NCBI RefSeq assembly: GCF_052055875.1
Contig: NZ_CP170508.1
Span: 1,612,001 to 1,676,000 of the forward strand
Length of the DNA stretch: 64,000 nucleotides
DNA from: Methanosphaerula subterraneus
GTDB lineage: Archaea; Halobacteriota; Methanomicrobia; Methanomicrobiales; Methanospirillaceae
Direction: 5' to 3'
Shown here: piece by piece, positions 1-7,587 of the stretch
How positions within the stretch are numbered: position 1 is the first letter of the stretch
Layout of the letters: each line of letters begins with the position of its first letter
Translations under genes and position numbers: made by a program
The notes under the pieces: generated by a model
Seen by the model: only the letters and a program-made list of their open reading frames with translations
Told to the model about the DNA's origin: nothing
Databases searched by the model: none

Positions 1-87
1 TGGACAGACCGTCCCCGACCAATTGTAGACGAAAAAAGTGTTGAATAGGGGTTTATTTTAGGATTATAGTGTTGAACGCAACATTCC

Positions 88-125
88 AGACCAATCGTCG
101 ACTCAAAAGAGTCGACGATTGGTCT
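88..125. repeat. Perfect 17-bp inverted repeat with AAAA loop
   Basis: Positions 88-104 are exactly complementary to 109-125 around a loop AAAA. It sits inside a longer imperfect inverted repeat (TAGTGTTGAACGCA at 67-80 against TGCGTTTAAGACTA at 140-153). It lies about 220 bases downstream of mer, beyond its oligo-T end, so it is unlikely to be the mer terminator. The second copy of the element near 26 kb does not keep this stem. Confidence 0.9.
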
Positions 126-159
126 ATTCTAGGATTAGGTGCGTTTAAGACTATTTGAG

Positions 160-190
160 AAAACCAAATCTGTATCAACAGTTTGGTTTT
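160..190. repeat. Second hairpin of the copy A region
   Basis: AAAACCAAA (160-168) pairs with TTTGGTTTT (182-190). The stem extends inward through CTG/CAG with one bulged T, leaving a six-base loop. It is followed at 200-212 by another TGCGTTTAAA motif like the one at 140-149. Confidence 0.75.
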
Positions 191-343
191 CGACTATAGA
201 TGCGTTTAAAAACCTCGAAGAATTCCGAGAGGATTCTTGAGCCAGGTCTCTCCTACAGGTGAACCAGAGATCTGTCAACTGCTGGGTTTTCACCTACAAT
301 ACCTGCAGGTATCGTCTCCGATATGGATGATGAAGAAGTCGCG

Positions 344-350
344 AAAAAAA
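344..350 (-). terminator. Oligo-T end of mer
   Basis: Seven A residues on the plus strand read as T7 on the minus strand, 25 bases after the mer stop codon. Oligo-T tracts are the usual archaeal termination signal. No hairpin precedes it. Confidence 0.6.
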
Positions 351-375
351 GGATGGGGGTATTTCTCAGAGAGAC

Positions 376-1362
376 TTATACCACGTACTTGCCGAGCAGG
401 CGGATCGAGGTGGTCATGTCCGGACCGAGTGGGGAACCGAAGATGATCTGGGTAACCCCTGCCTTGGTCAGGTCTTCGCACTTCTGCTTGACCATGTCCG
501 GGGTGCCGGCGATGGTGAATGCATCGATCTCCTTGTCCCCGACCAGTTCGCCGACCGTCTTGAAGTCGAACTTTCCGAGGGCTGCCTTGATCTTTGCGAC
601 ATTGTCGAGGTCGAGGCCGTGGCGGGTGAGCAGTGGCTCTGGGGACCCTGCTGCGATGAATGCTGCAACGATCTTGGCCGCGTTCCGTGCCTTCTTCTCG
701 TTCATGTCGATCGACATCGCGGTGTATGCCCCGATATCGAACTTCTTCTTGCCGACCTTCTCGTTGGCTGCCTTGATGATCGGGATGGCGACCTCAAAGT
801 CCTTCGGGTTGGACGCGTTGATCAGCGCACCGTCACCGATCGTGCCTGCGAGCTCGAGCACCTTTGGCCCCTGGGCACCGATGTACACCGGGATACCCTT
901 CTTGCCTGGGAGGGTCACACCGGTCAGCTTGGCGCCGTCGTAGTCAAAGAACTTCATGCCGCTCTTCTTGACCTCTTCACCGGCGAGCAGTTTCCTGATC
1001 TGGATGACTGCCTCTTCCAGGCGTCCAACCGGCTTCGATGGCTCGATTGCGAGCTTTGGAAGGGTTGAAAGGTCGCCTGGTCCGATGCCGAGCACTGCCC
1101 GTCCGTCTGAGATCTCGTTTAAGGTCGCAATGAACGATGCCATCGCGGCCGGGGTGTCAGTGAACGAGTTCATGATACCGGGTCCCATCTTGATCGAATC
1201 GGTCGCCTGGGCGATCGCTGCGAGGACCGGGTAGCAGTGGCGGTTATTGTAGTGGTTAGTGATCCATGCAAAGTCGATATCCTTTGACTCTGCAAGCTTA
1301 CAGTAGTTGACAACCTGCTTTACATTCACGTTGCCGGGTACAAACTCAATTCCATAGGTCAT
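376..1362 (-). CDS. mer: 5,10-methylenetetrahydromethanopterin reductase (Mer)
   Basis: Cytoplasmic F420-dependent enzyme that reduces methylene-H4MPT to methyl-H4MPT in the C1 branch of methanogenesis. The 328-residue protein opens MTYGIEFVPGNV and carries the luciferase-like TIM-barrel signatures of the family (ITNHYNNRHCYPVLA near 35-50, LGIGPGDLSTLP near 93-104, PVYIGAQGPKVLELA mid-protein). The length is normal for Mer. The start ATG is preceded by GAGGTGA and a TATA box. The gene is monocistronic, with an oligo-T end. Function is assigned confidently from family resemblance. Confidence 0.97.
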   Translation of the reverse strand: MTYGIEFVPGNVNVKQVVNYCKLAESKDIDFAWITNHYNNRHCYPVLAAIAQATDSIKMGPGIMNSFTDTPAAMASFIATLNEISDGRAVLGIGPGDLSTLPKLAIEPSKPVGRLEEAVIQIRKLLAGEEVKKSGMKFFDYDGAKLTGVTLPGKKGIPVYIGAQGPKVLELAGTIGDGALINASNPKDFEVAIPIIKAANEKVGKKKFDIGAYTAMSIDMNEKKARNAAKIVAAFIAAGSPEPLLTRHGLDLDNVAKIKAALGKFDFKTVGELVGDKEIDAFTIAGTPDMVKQKCEDLTKAGVTQIIFGSPLGPDMTTSIRLLGKYVV

Positions 1363-1369
1363 GTGAACT

Positions 1370-1407
1370 TCACCTCACACTCTAGTACAATACACAAATT
1401 TAAATAT
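1370..1407 (-). promoter_or_regulatory. mer promoter and ribosome binding site
   Basis: On the minus strand an AT box ATATTTAAATTT (1396-1407) lies about 40 bases before the mer ATG, leaving a short leader. The Shine-Dalgarno GAGGTGA (1370-1376) sits 7 bases upstream of the start. The rest of the gap to 1680 holds no recognisable gene. Confidence 0.65.
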
Positions 1408-1680
1408 GTTCCCTTTTTCTACCAGAGAATTCGATCAGATTCCACTTATTCCTGATACCCGTTTCCGATTCCGGCACAATCCGGCCTCCGTTATCTGGAG
1501 AGGATTTCAAAAAAAACCGGAACGCAGTGGATGTTTCAAGATCAAACGTAAAATCACGGATATTTATGAAAAGGGTCTTTGCCGGCACAGAGCCCATCCT
1601 TTTGAATAGTTCCAAATACCACCATTATCCAGAGAATGCCTTAGTCTGTACAGGCGTTCAGCCGGCTGCACGGGGTTATA

Positions 1681-2670
1681 ATGATCTGTACTCATCCCAT
1701 CTCCCACTCACTGGAGCGACTGGTCACCCTGACCGAGCAGTTGCTGGACCTCGAGATCACCATCAAACGGCTCAAGGAGACCCCGTACCGGGGGATGCTC
1801 CTCGACCCGTACACCTACGACACCGACGAGACCTATATCCTCGTCAGCACCGCGTACCTGGGGATGCTGAAGGATTTTGTGATCGCTAGGCACTGCATGA
1901 CGCTGCTGCTGAAAGGGTCCGCATTTCACACCGGGAACCTGAAGGTCCTCTCGTACAACGAGGAGTCGGCGTACCGCGGGATGAAGCAGATCTACCTGGA
2001 CATCCTCAAAGAGGACAGTGAATGCGGGAGAAAGATCGAGACCCCGCAGCTGCTCAGGATCCTCTTTCAGCTGTACACCCACTTCTACGAGACCTGCGTT
2101 GAGGTTCCCTGGGACATCATCGTCAACCGCTGGCTGTACCAGCACTGTCCGCGGATGCGAAAGGCGCAGATGTACTACCTGATCAAGGAGGGAAAGCGGG
2201 ACATGGCTTCCCTCCTCCAGTTCAAGGAGTCGCTGCCGAAGAAGTTCTTCGTGATGAACAAGGCGATGTTCTATGCACGCGACCTGTACCTCGCCGATGT
2301 CCTCCCCTCCTACGACCTGATGCCGGTGAAGAACATCCCCCAGATGCAGAAGTTCGAGCACCTGGAGGTGAAGGAGATGCTGACGACCCGCTGGACGAAG
2401 TCCTCATGGTACAAGACCAAGCTGGTCGGGGACCGGATGAAGGAGATCCTTGAGGAGAATGTCCTGTCAGACAATGAGAACCTCAAGGACACCGCGTACT
2501 TCAATGGGATCTTCAACCAGGGCGTCGCAGTCACCGACCTCTGGTGCTCGTATATGCACATGGACACCTGGTTTACCTGGGCCCCTCCGGAGGTGCACAG
2601 GGTCACCGATGCACGAAAGGAGGAGATCGAGGAGTCTGCACTCAGGCAGATCTTCGGGGACCTGATATGA
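1681..2670 (+). CDS. Conserved-looking protein of unknown function
   Basis: A 329-residue soluble protein with no signal peptide or membrane segment; I do not recognise the family. It is rich in aromatic residues and Leu, with a helical N-terminus (SLERLVTLTEQLLDLEITIK, residues 9-28). Third-position G/C bias is strong, as in neighbouring real genes, and the stop TGA overlaps the ATG of the next gene (ATGA), so coding status is secure. It leads a four-gene overlapping operon with a GATase, a HAD phosphatase and a lipoprotein, which suggests a shared but unknown task. Confidence 0.85.
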   Translation: MICTHPISHSLERLVTLTEQLLDLEITIKRLKETPYRGMLLDPYTYDTDETYILVSTAYLGMLKDFVIARHCMTLLLKGSAFHTGNLKVLSYNEESAYRGMKQIYLDILKEDSECGRKIETPQLLRILFQLYTHFYETCVEVPWDIIVNRWLYQHCPRMRKAQMYYLIKEGKRDMASLLQFKESLPKKFFVMNKAMFYARDLYLADVLPSYDLMPVKNIPQMQKFEHLEVKEMLTTRWTKSSWYKTKLVGDRMKEILEENVLSDNENLKDTAYFNGIFNQGVAVTDLWCSYMHMDTWFTWAPPEVHRVTDARKEEIEESALRQIFGDLI

Positions 2671-3341
2671 TCACGCTCCTCCAGCATGGTCCCGGCGAGC
2701 AGCCCGGTCGGATCCTCCCCCTGCTCGACGATCAGGGGATGAACTGCACCGTCCTGCACCTGTACGACGGGGAGAGGGTCCCCGTCGAACCGGTCGAGGG
2801 TCTGATCGTCCTCGGCGGGCTGATGAGTGTCAACGACGAGCAGGAGTACCCCTTCCTCGCAGCAGAGAAGCGACTGGTCAGGGCGATGATCGCCCGGGGC
2901 CGGCCGGTCCTCGGGATCTGCCTCGGCGCCCAGATGATCGCGGCCGCCCTCGGCTGCCGGGTCTTCGATACGACCCCTGAACAGGGCTGGTACAGGGCCT
3001 GGAGGGTACCTGGCGGGGATACCCGGTTCCCTGCAGAGGCCCCGGTCTTCGAGTGGCATCGACAGACCTTCGACCTCCCAGAGGGGGCCACTCTCCTGTA
3101 CCGGGGGGAAGGGACTTCGCCGCAGGGGTTCATCTACCGGTCCGCCCTCGGAGTGCAGTTCCACCCGGAGGCCACTGTCCCGATCATCAGCCGCTGGATA
3201 GCCGGCATTCCTGCTGCAGCGAGGGATACTCTTATTCAGCAGTCGATGCAACCAGAGAATCGGAGCAATCTCTTATGCAGCGCACTTCTCGGATGGTTCC
3301 AGACGAGGCGGTCGACCTCGACGGGATCGACGCCTTCCTGA
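2667..3341 (+). CDS. Class I glutamine amidotransferase (GMP synthase GATase-like)
   Basis: A 224-residue GATase-fold protein. The nucleophile elbow GICLGAQ places catalytic Cys at about residue 85, and FHPE gives His166 and Glu168, the complete triad of class I glutaminases. It resembles stand-alone GMP synthase glutamine-hydrolysing-like proteins, whose acceptors are mostly unknown. The start overlaps the previous stop as ATGA. The C-terminal 40 residues run past the domain and overlap the next gene by 67 bases, so the natural C-terminus is longer than needed for the fold. Confidence 0.88.
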   Translation: MITLLQHGPGEQPGRILPLLDDQGMNCTVLHLYDGERVPVEPVEGLIVLGGLMSVNDEQEYPFLAAEKRLVRAMIARGRPVLGICLGAQMIAAALGCRVFDTTPEQGWYRAWRVPGGDTRFPAEAPVFEWHRQTFDLPEGATLLYRGEGTSPQGFIYRSALGVQFHPEATVPIISRWIAGIPAAARDTLIQQSMQPENRSNLLCSALLGWFQTRRSTSTGSTPS

Positions 3342-4111
3342 TCGACCTGGACGGCGTCCTCTACACCGGGGCCGCCCCGATCCCCGGGGGGGCGGAGACA
3401 CTGACCCTGCTCGACCGGCTCGGCTATCGGGTGGTCTTCCTCTCGAACACCACCCAGCGGTCCCGTGGCTCGATCCAGGCGAAGCTGCAGTCGATGGGGA
3501 TCCCGGTCGACCGCTCCTCGATCTTCACTCCGCCGGTGGCGGCCGTCGCCCTGATCGAGGAGGAGGGCGGCGGTCGGTGCCGGCTCTTCACCACCGGGGA
3601 CGTGCACCACGACTTTGTCAGCCCGGCGATCGAGATCCAGCCTTCAGGCAGGGTGGACTATGCGGTGATCGGGGACGCCGGCGACCGCTGGACCAACGCA
3701 CTGCTGACCGATGCGTTCAGGTGCGTGCAGGACGGGGCCAGGCTCCTCGCGCTGGAGAAGGACCGGTACTGGATGGGCAGTGACGGTCTCCGCCTCTCGG
3801 CCGGCCCGTTCGTCGCGGCGATCGAGTATGCCACCGGCGCGACCGCGACGGTGCTGGGCAAGCCCTCACCCCAGTACTTTCTCCGGGCCCTGCAGACCCT
3901 CGGCGTCAGTCCGGAACGGGCGGCGATGATCGGCGACGACGTCGTCACCGACATCGGGGGGGCTCAGCAGGCCGGGCTGAAGGGAATCCAGGTCAGGACC
4001 GGGAAGTACAGCGAGGAGGCGGTCCTGCGGTCGGGGATCGTCCCCGACCTCCTGATCGATTCGCTGGCTTCGCTGCAGACGATGGTACAGGCGAGGCCGG
4101 ACCGGCGATGA
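3275..4111 (+). CDS. HAD superfamily hydrolase, NagD-like (subfamily IIA)
   Basis: Predicted sugar- or small-metabolite phosphatase of 278 residues. Motif I DLDGVLY has nucleophile Asp24 and acid Asp26, motif II is in VVFLSNTTQRS, and the C-terminal GKPSPQYF and MIGDDVVTDIGGAQQAG supply the motif III lysine and motif IV acids. The cap type and motif order match the NagD/HDHD2 group. A second in-frame ATG at 3293 is a possible start. The gene overlaps the GATase upstream and the lipoprotein gene downstream (ATGA), so all are probably co-translated. The substrate is not predictable. Confidence 0.9.
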   Translation: MQRTSRMVPDEAVDLDGIDAFLIDLDGVLYTGAAPIPGGAETLTLLDRLGYRVVFLSNTTQRSRGSIQAKLQSMGIPVDRSSIFTPPVAAVALIEEEGGGRCRLFTTGDVHHDFVSPAIEIQPSGRVDYAVIGDAGDRWTNALLTDAFRCVQDGARLLALEKDRYWMGSDGLRLSAGPFVAAIEYATGATATVLGKPSPQYFLRALQTLGVSPERAAMIGDDVVTDIGGAQQAGLKGIQVRTGKYSEEAVLRSGIVPDLLIDSLASLQTMVQARPDRR

Positions 4112-5223
4112 CCCCGGGACAGGTCGCCGGGCTGCTGCTGCTCGCAACCCTCTGCCTCGCCTCAGCCGGCTGCATTGAGGGGGTGCTCACCCCGGCCGGA
4201 GGCGTGGTGTACCCGCAGATCGTCCCCGAACCAGGGGCCACCGCGCCCCCGGCACCAGAGTACACCTTCAAGTTCCAGGAGACCGTCTTCTCCTCCTCGA
4301 CAGCGGTCGACGGGCCGGCCTATGCCGGTGCCGTGCATGCGGACAGGACCGTCCTCCTCTACAGGAACCTGCCGGACCAGGAGTGGATCGGCGGGTCATA
4401 CCGGGCGGAGATCAGCGACCCGGCGCAGACGACCCTCTACCAGCAGCTGCTGGCCGGGTTCCGGGAGGCCGCCGAGCGGCACCACCTGGACCGCGACGCC
4501 TACCTGGAGTTGATCGCCGCGTTCGTCCAGCAGATCCCGTACAGCAGCGTCGACGGTGCAGGGGCGAAGTTCCCGATCCAGACCTACCAGGACCGGGCAG
4601 GGGACTGCGATGACAAGAGCCTGCTGCTGGCCGCCCTCCTCGCGGCGGAGAACTATAATGTCTCACTGCTGGTCTTCCCTGCAGAGGAGCACATGGCGGT
4701 CGGGGTCAGCTGTCCGGGCGAGGGTTACCAGAAGAGCGGATACGCCTACATCGAGGCGACCAATGTCAGTTATGTCGGGATCCCGCCGGATACGCTCGAA
4801 GGCGGGGTGCTGCTGCAGTCGACACCCCTGGTCATCAGGGTCGGGGACGGCACAGGGGAGTACTCCCGGACCGACCAGACCAGTGCGATCGCTGCAGCAG
4901 AAACCCGCGCCGACCAGCAGGCCATGGCCCTGGCGTCCAGCCTGAACGACCAGAAGCGCGACCTCGTCGCACAGAAGGAGCGGCTTGACCAGCAGTACGC
5001 TGCAGTAGCCGCGATGCCGGCCGGCAGGGCACAGCAGGACCTGGCCGACCAGTACAACCGGGACCTCGCCCGAACCGTGCAGCAGGAGGCGGCGTACAAC
5101 GCCGGCGTCGACCAGTACAACAGGTACAGCATTGCTCATAACTATATTATCAGCCACCGGTACGACCGTGAAGGCACGTACCGATGGCTGCAGAGCAATG
5201 CCCCGACCCTCCTCTCCGGGTGA
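4108..5223 (+). CDS. Lipoprotein with transglutaminase-like protease domain
   Basis: A 371-residue exported lipoprotein. A hydrophobic signal (about residues 5-20) ends in the lipobox LASAGC, with Cys22 the likely lipidation site. A transglutaminase-core domain follows: Cys167 in GDCDDKS, His195 in EEHMAVG and an acidic/polar third site in YIEATN. The C-terminal 120 residues are Gln/Ala-rich and probably coiled coil (DQQAMALASSLNDQK). It is the last gene of the overlapping four-gene operon and should act outside the membrane, as a protease or peptide crosslinker. Confidence 0.85.
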   Translation: MTPGQVAGLLLLATLCLASAGCIEGVLTPAGGVVYPQIVPEPGATAPPAPEYTFKFQETVFSSSTAVDGPAYAGAVHADRTVLLYRNLPDQEWIGGSYRAEISDPAQTTLYQQLLAGFREAAERHHLDRDAYLELIAAFVQQIPYSSVDGAGAKFPIQTYQDRAGDCDDKSLLLAALLAAENYNVSLLVFPAEEHMAVGVSCPGEGYQKSGYAYIEATNVSYVGIPPDTLEGGVLLQSTPLVIRVGDGTGEYSRTDQTSAIAAAETRADQQAMALASSLNDQKRDLVAQKERLDQQYAAVAAMPAGRAQQDLADQYNRDLARTVQQEAAYNAGVDQYNRYSIAHNYIISHRYDREGTYRWLQSNAPTLLSG

Positions 5224-5225
5224 GA

Positions 5226-5375
5226 TCAGAAGGTCAGCGGTCGGTCCTGCTTTCCCAGGGACTGGCTGCTCTGTAGACTCTGCAGGTACGCCAGCCTGCT
5301 GATCTGTGACCTGCGCCAGACAAGCGGGTACTCTGCGGCCCGTTCCGCAAGCAGGGTGAATGTCGTCCGTTCCAT
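5226..5375 (-). CDS. Possible small protein (49 aa)
   Basis: A short minus-strand reading frame starting MERTTFTLLAERAAEYPLV and ending RPLTF. Codon use is G/C-rich in the third position like real genes here, and GGAGAGG lies 12 bases before the ATG. No family is recognised. It is Arg/Gln/Ser-rich, probably helical, without a membrane segment. It sits tail to tail with the transglutaminase lipoprotein gene. Coding status is uncertain. Confidence 0.35.
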   Translation of the reverse strand: MERTTFTLLAERAAEYPLVWRRSQISRLAYLQSLQSSQSLGKQDRPLTF

Positions 5376-5619
5376 ACAAAAATGTCGCCTCTCCAGCAGA
5401 TATGACCAGAGGGAGGCGGGGTGAAAGTATCAGAGAGGGGACGACCCCGGGCGCATCATCCTTCGACAGGATCTGCTCCATCCGGGTCTTTCCCGTTCAC
5501 AACCAGGGGAGAGGAGGAATATCGATCGAAGTGGGAAAAACAGGTGAATCACGGGATGCAGGGTGGTTCCTGCATCACCGGATCCAATGTTTGGTCCCTA
5601 TGGGTTTTTCAGGACTCCG
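5376..5619. other. Intergenic stretch without a clear gene
   Basis: I see no RNA gene, repeat or well-supported reading frame here. Frames on the plus strand lack a plausible start context and resemble no family. Confidence 0.5.
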
Positions 5620-5775
5620 CTACAGGAAGAACGTAACGATGGCAATGACAACGAAGATGATGACGAGCCATTTTGCGATATCCATCGTAAAGCCGGCTAT
5701 TCCCCGTGCCCCCAGGATAAAAAATACCAGGGCCAGTATCAGGAAAAAGACGGCTAGACCGATCAGATCAGCCAT
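5620..5775 (-). CDS. Small DUF1328/UPF0391-type membrane protein
   Basis: A 51-residue protein made almost entirely of two membrane helices: MADLIGLAVFFLILALVFF, then LGARGIAGF, then KWLVIIFVVIAIVTFFL. The central GARGIAGFTMDIAKW segment resembles the GIAG...AK core of DUF1328 proteins, small membrane proteins common in bacteria beside stress genes. GGGGTG provides a ribosome site. It lies 13 bases after the stop of the Lys/Ala-rich protein gene and should share its transcript. Molecular function is unknown. Confidence 0.75.
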   Translation of the reverse strand: MADLIGLAVFFLILALVFFILGARGIAGFTMDIAKWLVIIFVVIAIVTFFL

Positions 5776-5788
5776 TTTTTACACCCCA

Positions 5789-6013
5789 CTACTTCTTCTT
5801 CAGCTCTGATGCAGCCTGGTGGGTCGCGATTTTAGCATCTGAAACGGCCTTGTGAAGACCGATCTTGATATCATCAGATGTTTTTGGTGCCTGCACACCT
5901 GCATCTTTTCCTGCGTTATGGACAGCGACCTTTGCATCATCAACTGCGGCATGGGCAGCCTCATTGACGTCATCTAAGGCTTTTTTGGCTTTTACTTTTA
6001 AATTATCAGTCAT
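5789..6013 (-). CDS. Small Lys/Ala-rich amphipathic stress-type protein
   Basis: A 74-residue hydrophilic protein with two related helical units, KAKKALDDVNEAAHAAVDDAKVAVHNAG and, after a short linker, KIGLHKAVSDAKIATHQAASELKKK. No Cys and no membrane segment. The composition recalls LEA/hydrophilin-like and CsbD-like stress proteins, but I cannot assign a family. I chose the ATG at 6013; another ATG six codons upstream (6031) is possible. It is the first gene of a pair with the DUF1328 protein, behind a palindromic promoter. Confidence 0.75.
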   Translation of the reverse strand: MTDNLKVKAKKALDDVNEAAHAAVDDAKVAVHNAGKDAGVQAPKTSDDIKIGLHKAVSDAKIATHQAASELKKK

Positions 6014-6058
6014 GTTCTTTTCAACTCCCATCCTGGATCCGATCGTTTTGATAATTTT

Positions 6059-6086
6059 ATTTGTATATAATTTATTACATACAAAT
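6059..6086 (-). promoter_or_regulatory. Palindromic promoter of the small stress gene pair
   Basis: ATTTGTAT (6059-6066) and ATACAAAT (6079-6086) are perfectly complementary 8-bp arms separated by 12 bases. On the minus strand the element overlaps an AT-rich TATA-like sequence about 50 bases before the start at 6013, so a dimeric regulator bound here could block TBP. Confidence 0.6.
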
Positions 6087-6270
6087 ATCAGGACACACTC
6101 CACTATAGCGGGAATACATATATACTTTATCTGAACTTCCGCTCGGATGTCCCATCCCCGACAACCATCCCCGGTCTTCGTGGTTTTCCGTCATCACCAG
6201 GAAGAAGATGGAACTCATAGGGGATCCGGGCACACCAGTGCATCATTCTCAAGCAGGACGACCGCAATCA

Positions 6271-6278
6271 ATTTATCC
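6271..6278 (+). promoter_or_regulatory. Putative TATA box of pcm
   Basis: ATTTATCC lies 34-41 bases before the ATG at 6312, giving a short leader. An additional AT-rich box around 6117-6126 (ATATATACTTTAT) has no gene directly after it. Confidence 0.4.
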
Positions 6279-6311
6279 GGACTCCGCTCTTTAGAGATCA
6301 GAGCCGCAGGG

Positions 6312-6968
6312 ATGAGAGGAATGGAGGAGACAGCAGAGGAACATCAGGCACGCCAGGAGATGGTCCGCACTCAGATCGCAGCACGCGGGGTCACTGACCC
6401 CCGGGTGCTGGCCGTAGTGAGGGCGCTCCCCCGCCACCTCTTCGTCCCGGAGGGGTGGCGGCACCAGGCCTATCTGGACACACCCCTTCCGATCGGCGAG
6501 GGGCAGACGATCTCGCAGCCGTACATCGTCGCCCTGATGACCGCCCTGCTTGAACTGAAACCCACGGACCGGGTGCTTGAGATCGGCACCGGGAGCGGGT
6601 ACCAGGCCGCCATCCTCGGGATGCTGGCGGGAGAGGTGACCTCGATCGAACGGATCGCCGCCGTCGCGGCCCAGGCAGAGGCGCACCTGCGGGAGGTCGG
6701 GGTCACCAATGTTACGGTGCTGGTGCAGGACGGCACCGGTGGATATCCCCCCAGAGCTCCGTACGATGCGATCCTCGTCACCGCCGGCACGCCTTCGATC
6801 CCACCCCCGCTCTTAGAACAACTGGCCGATCACGGCCGGCTCGTCGCCCCGGTCGGCGGACAGGACCTGCAGGAACTGGTGCTGATCCGACGGGACGGCG
6901 ACCGGTACGAGGAGTATCCGGAGGGGGCGGTCAGGTTCGTGCCGCTGATCGGTGAGCATGGCTGGTGA
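6312..6968 (+). CDS. pcm: Protein-L-isoaspartate O-methyltransferase
   Basis: SAM-dependent repair enzyme that methylates isoaspartyl residues in damaged proteins, in the cytoplasm. The 218-residue protein has the family signatures RHLFVPEGWR, GQTISQPYIVALMT (substrate loop) and SAM motif I VLEIGTGSGYQAAIL, then IERIAAVAAQA and VLVQDGTGG. The first residues are uncertain: ATG at 6312 or 6321. Its end overlaps the start of the cyclase gene, making a three-gene operon. Confidence 0.95.
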   Translation: MRGMEETAEEHQARQEMVRTQIAARGVTDPRVLAVVRALPRHLFVPEGWRHQAYLDTPLPIGEGQTISQPYIVALMTALLELKPTDRVLEIGTGSGYQAAILGMLAGEVTSIERIAAVAAQAEAHLREVGVTNVTVLVQDGTGGYPPRAPYDAILVTAGTPSIPPPLLEQLADHGRLVAPVGGQDLQELVLIRRDGDRYEEYPEGAVRFVPLIGEHGW

Positions 6969-7587
6969 ACAGACGGTCATCGACCTGACCCGGCCGCTCT
7001 CGCCCGAGACGATGGTCTACCCCGGCGACCCGGCGGTCAGGTTCAGCAGCATCGACGAGGACGGGGCGACGGTCACCGCCCTCTCGCTCTGCTCGCACAG
7101 CGGCACGCATATCGACGCCCCGCGCCATTATTATAAAGACGGCGCCGGCGTCGACCAGATCCCGCTCACCCACCTGGTCGGGGAGTGCAGGGTGATCGAC
7201 CTGCAGGGGGCAGGGGACCTGATCAGCGCAAAAGATCTGGGCGAAAAACTCCTGGGGTCCAGCAGGGTGCTGATCAAAACCCGGTTCTCACAGGAGACCG
7301 CCTTCGACCGGCACTATCCCGCGCTCAGCAGCGACGCCGCTACCCTCCTCTGCAGGGAGAAGGTGGTCTGCGTCGGGATCGATACCCCCTCGGTGGAGCC
7401 GTTCACCGGCGACGGGTCGGTGCACCGGCAGCTCCTCAAGGAGGGGATCGCGATCATCGAACTGCTGGACCTCTCCGGAGTCGCCGAAGGGAAGTACTGG
7501 CTTGCAGCCCTCCCGCTCTCCCTCACAGGACTCGACGGAGCACCGGCGAGGGTCGTCCTCCTCACCCATCACGGAGAAGAACCATGA
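6958..7587 (+). CDS. Cyclase/kynurenine formamidase-like hydrolase
   Basis: A metal-dependent hydrolase of the cyclase family, 209 residues from the ATG at 6958 (an in-frame GTG lies two codons earlier). The signature SHSGTHIDAPRHY contains the metal-binding His-x3-His-x-Asp arrangement, and VCVGIDTPSVEP is the second conserved block. Family members include arylformamidases, but tryptophan degradation is not expected here, so the substrate is open. It overlaps pcm upstream by 11 bases and the next gene by ATGA. Confidence 0.88.
   Translation: MAGEQTVIDLTRPLSPETMVYPGDPAVRFSSIDEDGATVTALSLCSHSGTHIDAPRHYYKDGAGVDQIPLTHLVGECRVIDLQGAGDLISAKDLGEKLLGSSRVLIKTRFSQETAFDRHYPALSSDAATLLCREKVVCVGIDTPSVEPFTGDGSVHRQLLKEGIAIIELLDLSGVAEGKYWLAALPLSLTGLDGAPARVVLLTHHGEEP

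Larger units (their letters stand above)
64..190 (+). repeat. Dispersed intergenic repeat, copy A, with strong hairpins
   Basis: Non-coding DNA at the window edge. The block starting AGTGTTGAACGCA at 68 is matched by AGTGTTAAACGCA at 26031. Over the first 29 bases I count 4 differences, and a second conserved block (AAGACYATTYRAGAAAACC) follows about 75-80 bases later in both copies. Arms at 67-80 and 140-153 are imperfectly complementary and enclose a perfect 17-bp inverted repeat at 88-125. Another hairpin lies at 160-190. The remainder of 1-375 shows no gene. Confidence 0.75.

Noticed and set aside
323..943. 206-codon plus-strand reading frame opposite mer
   Set aside because: It lies antisense to mer, a secure gene, and its composition is the mirror of strong third-position G/C bias.
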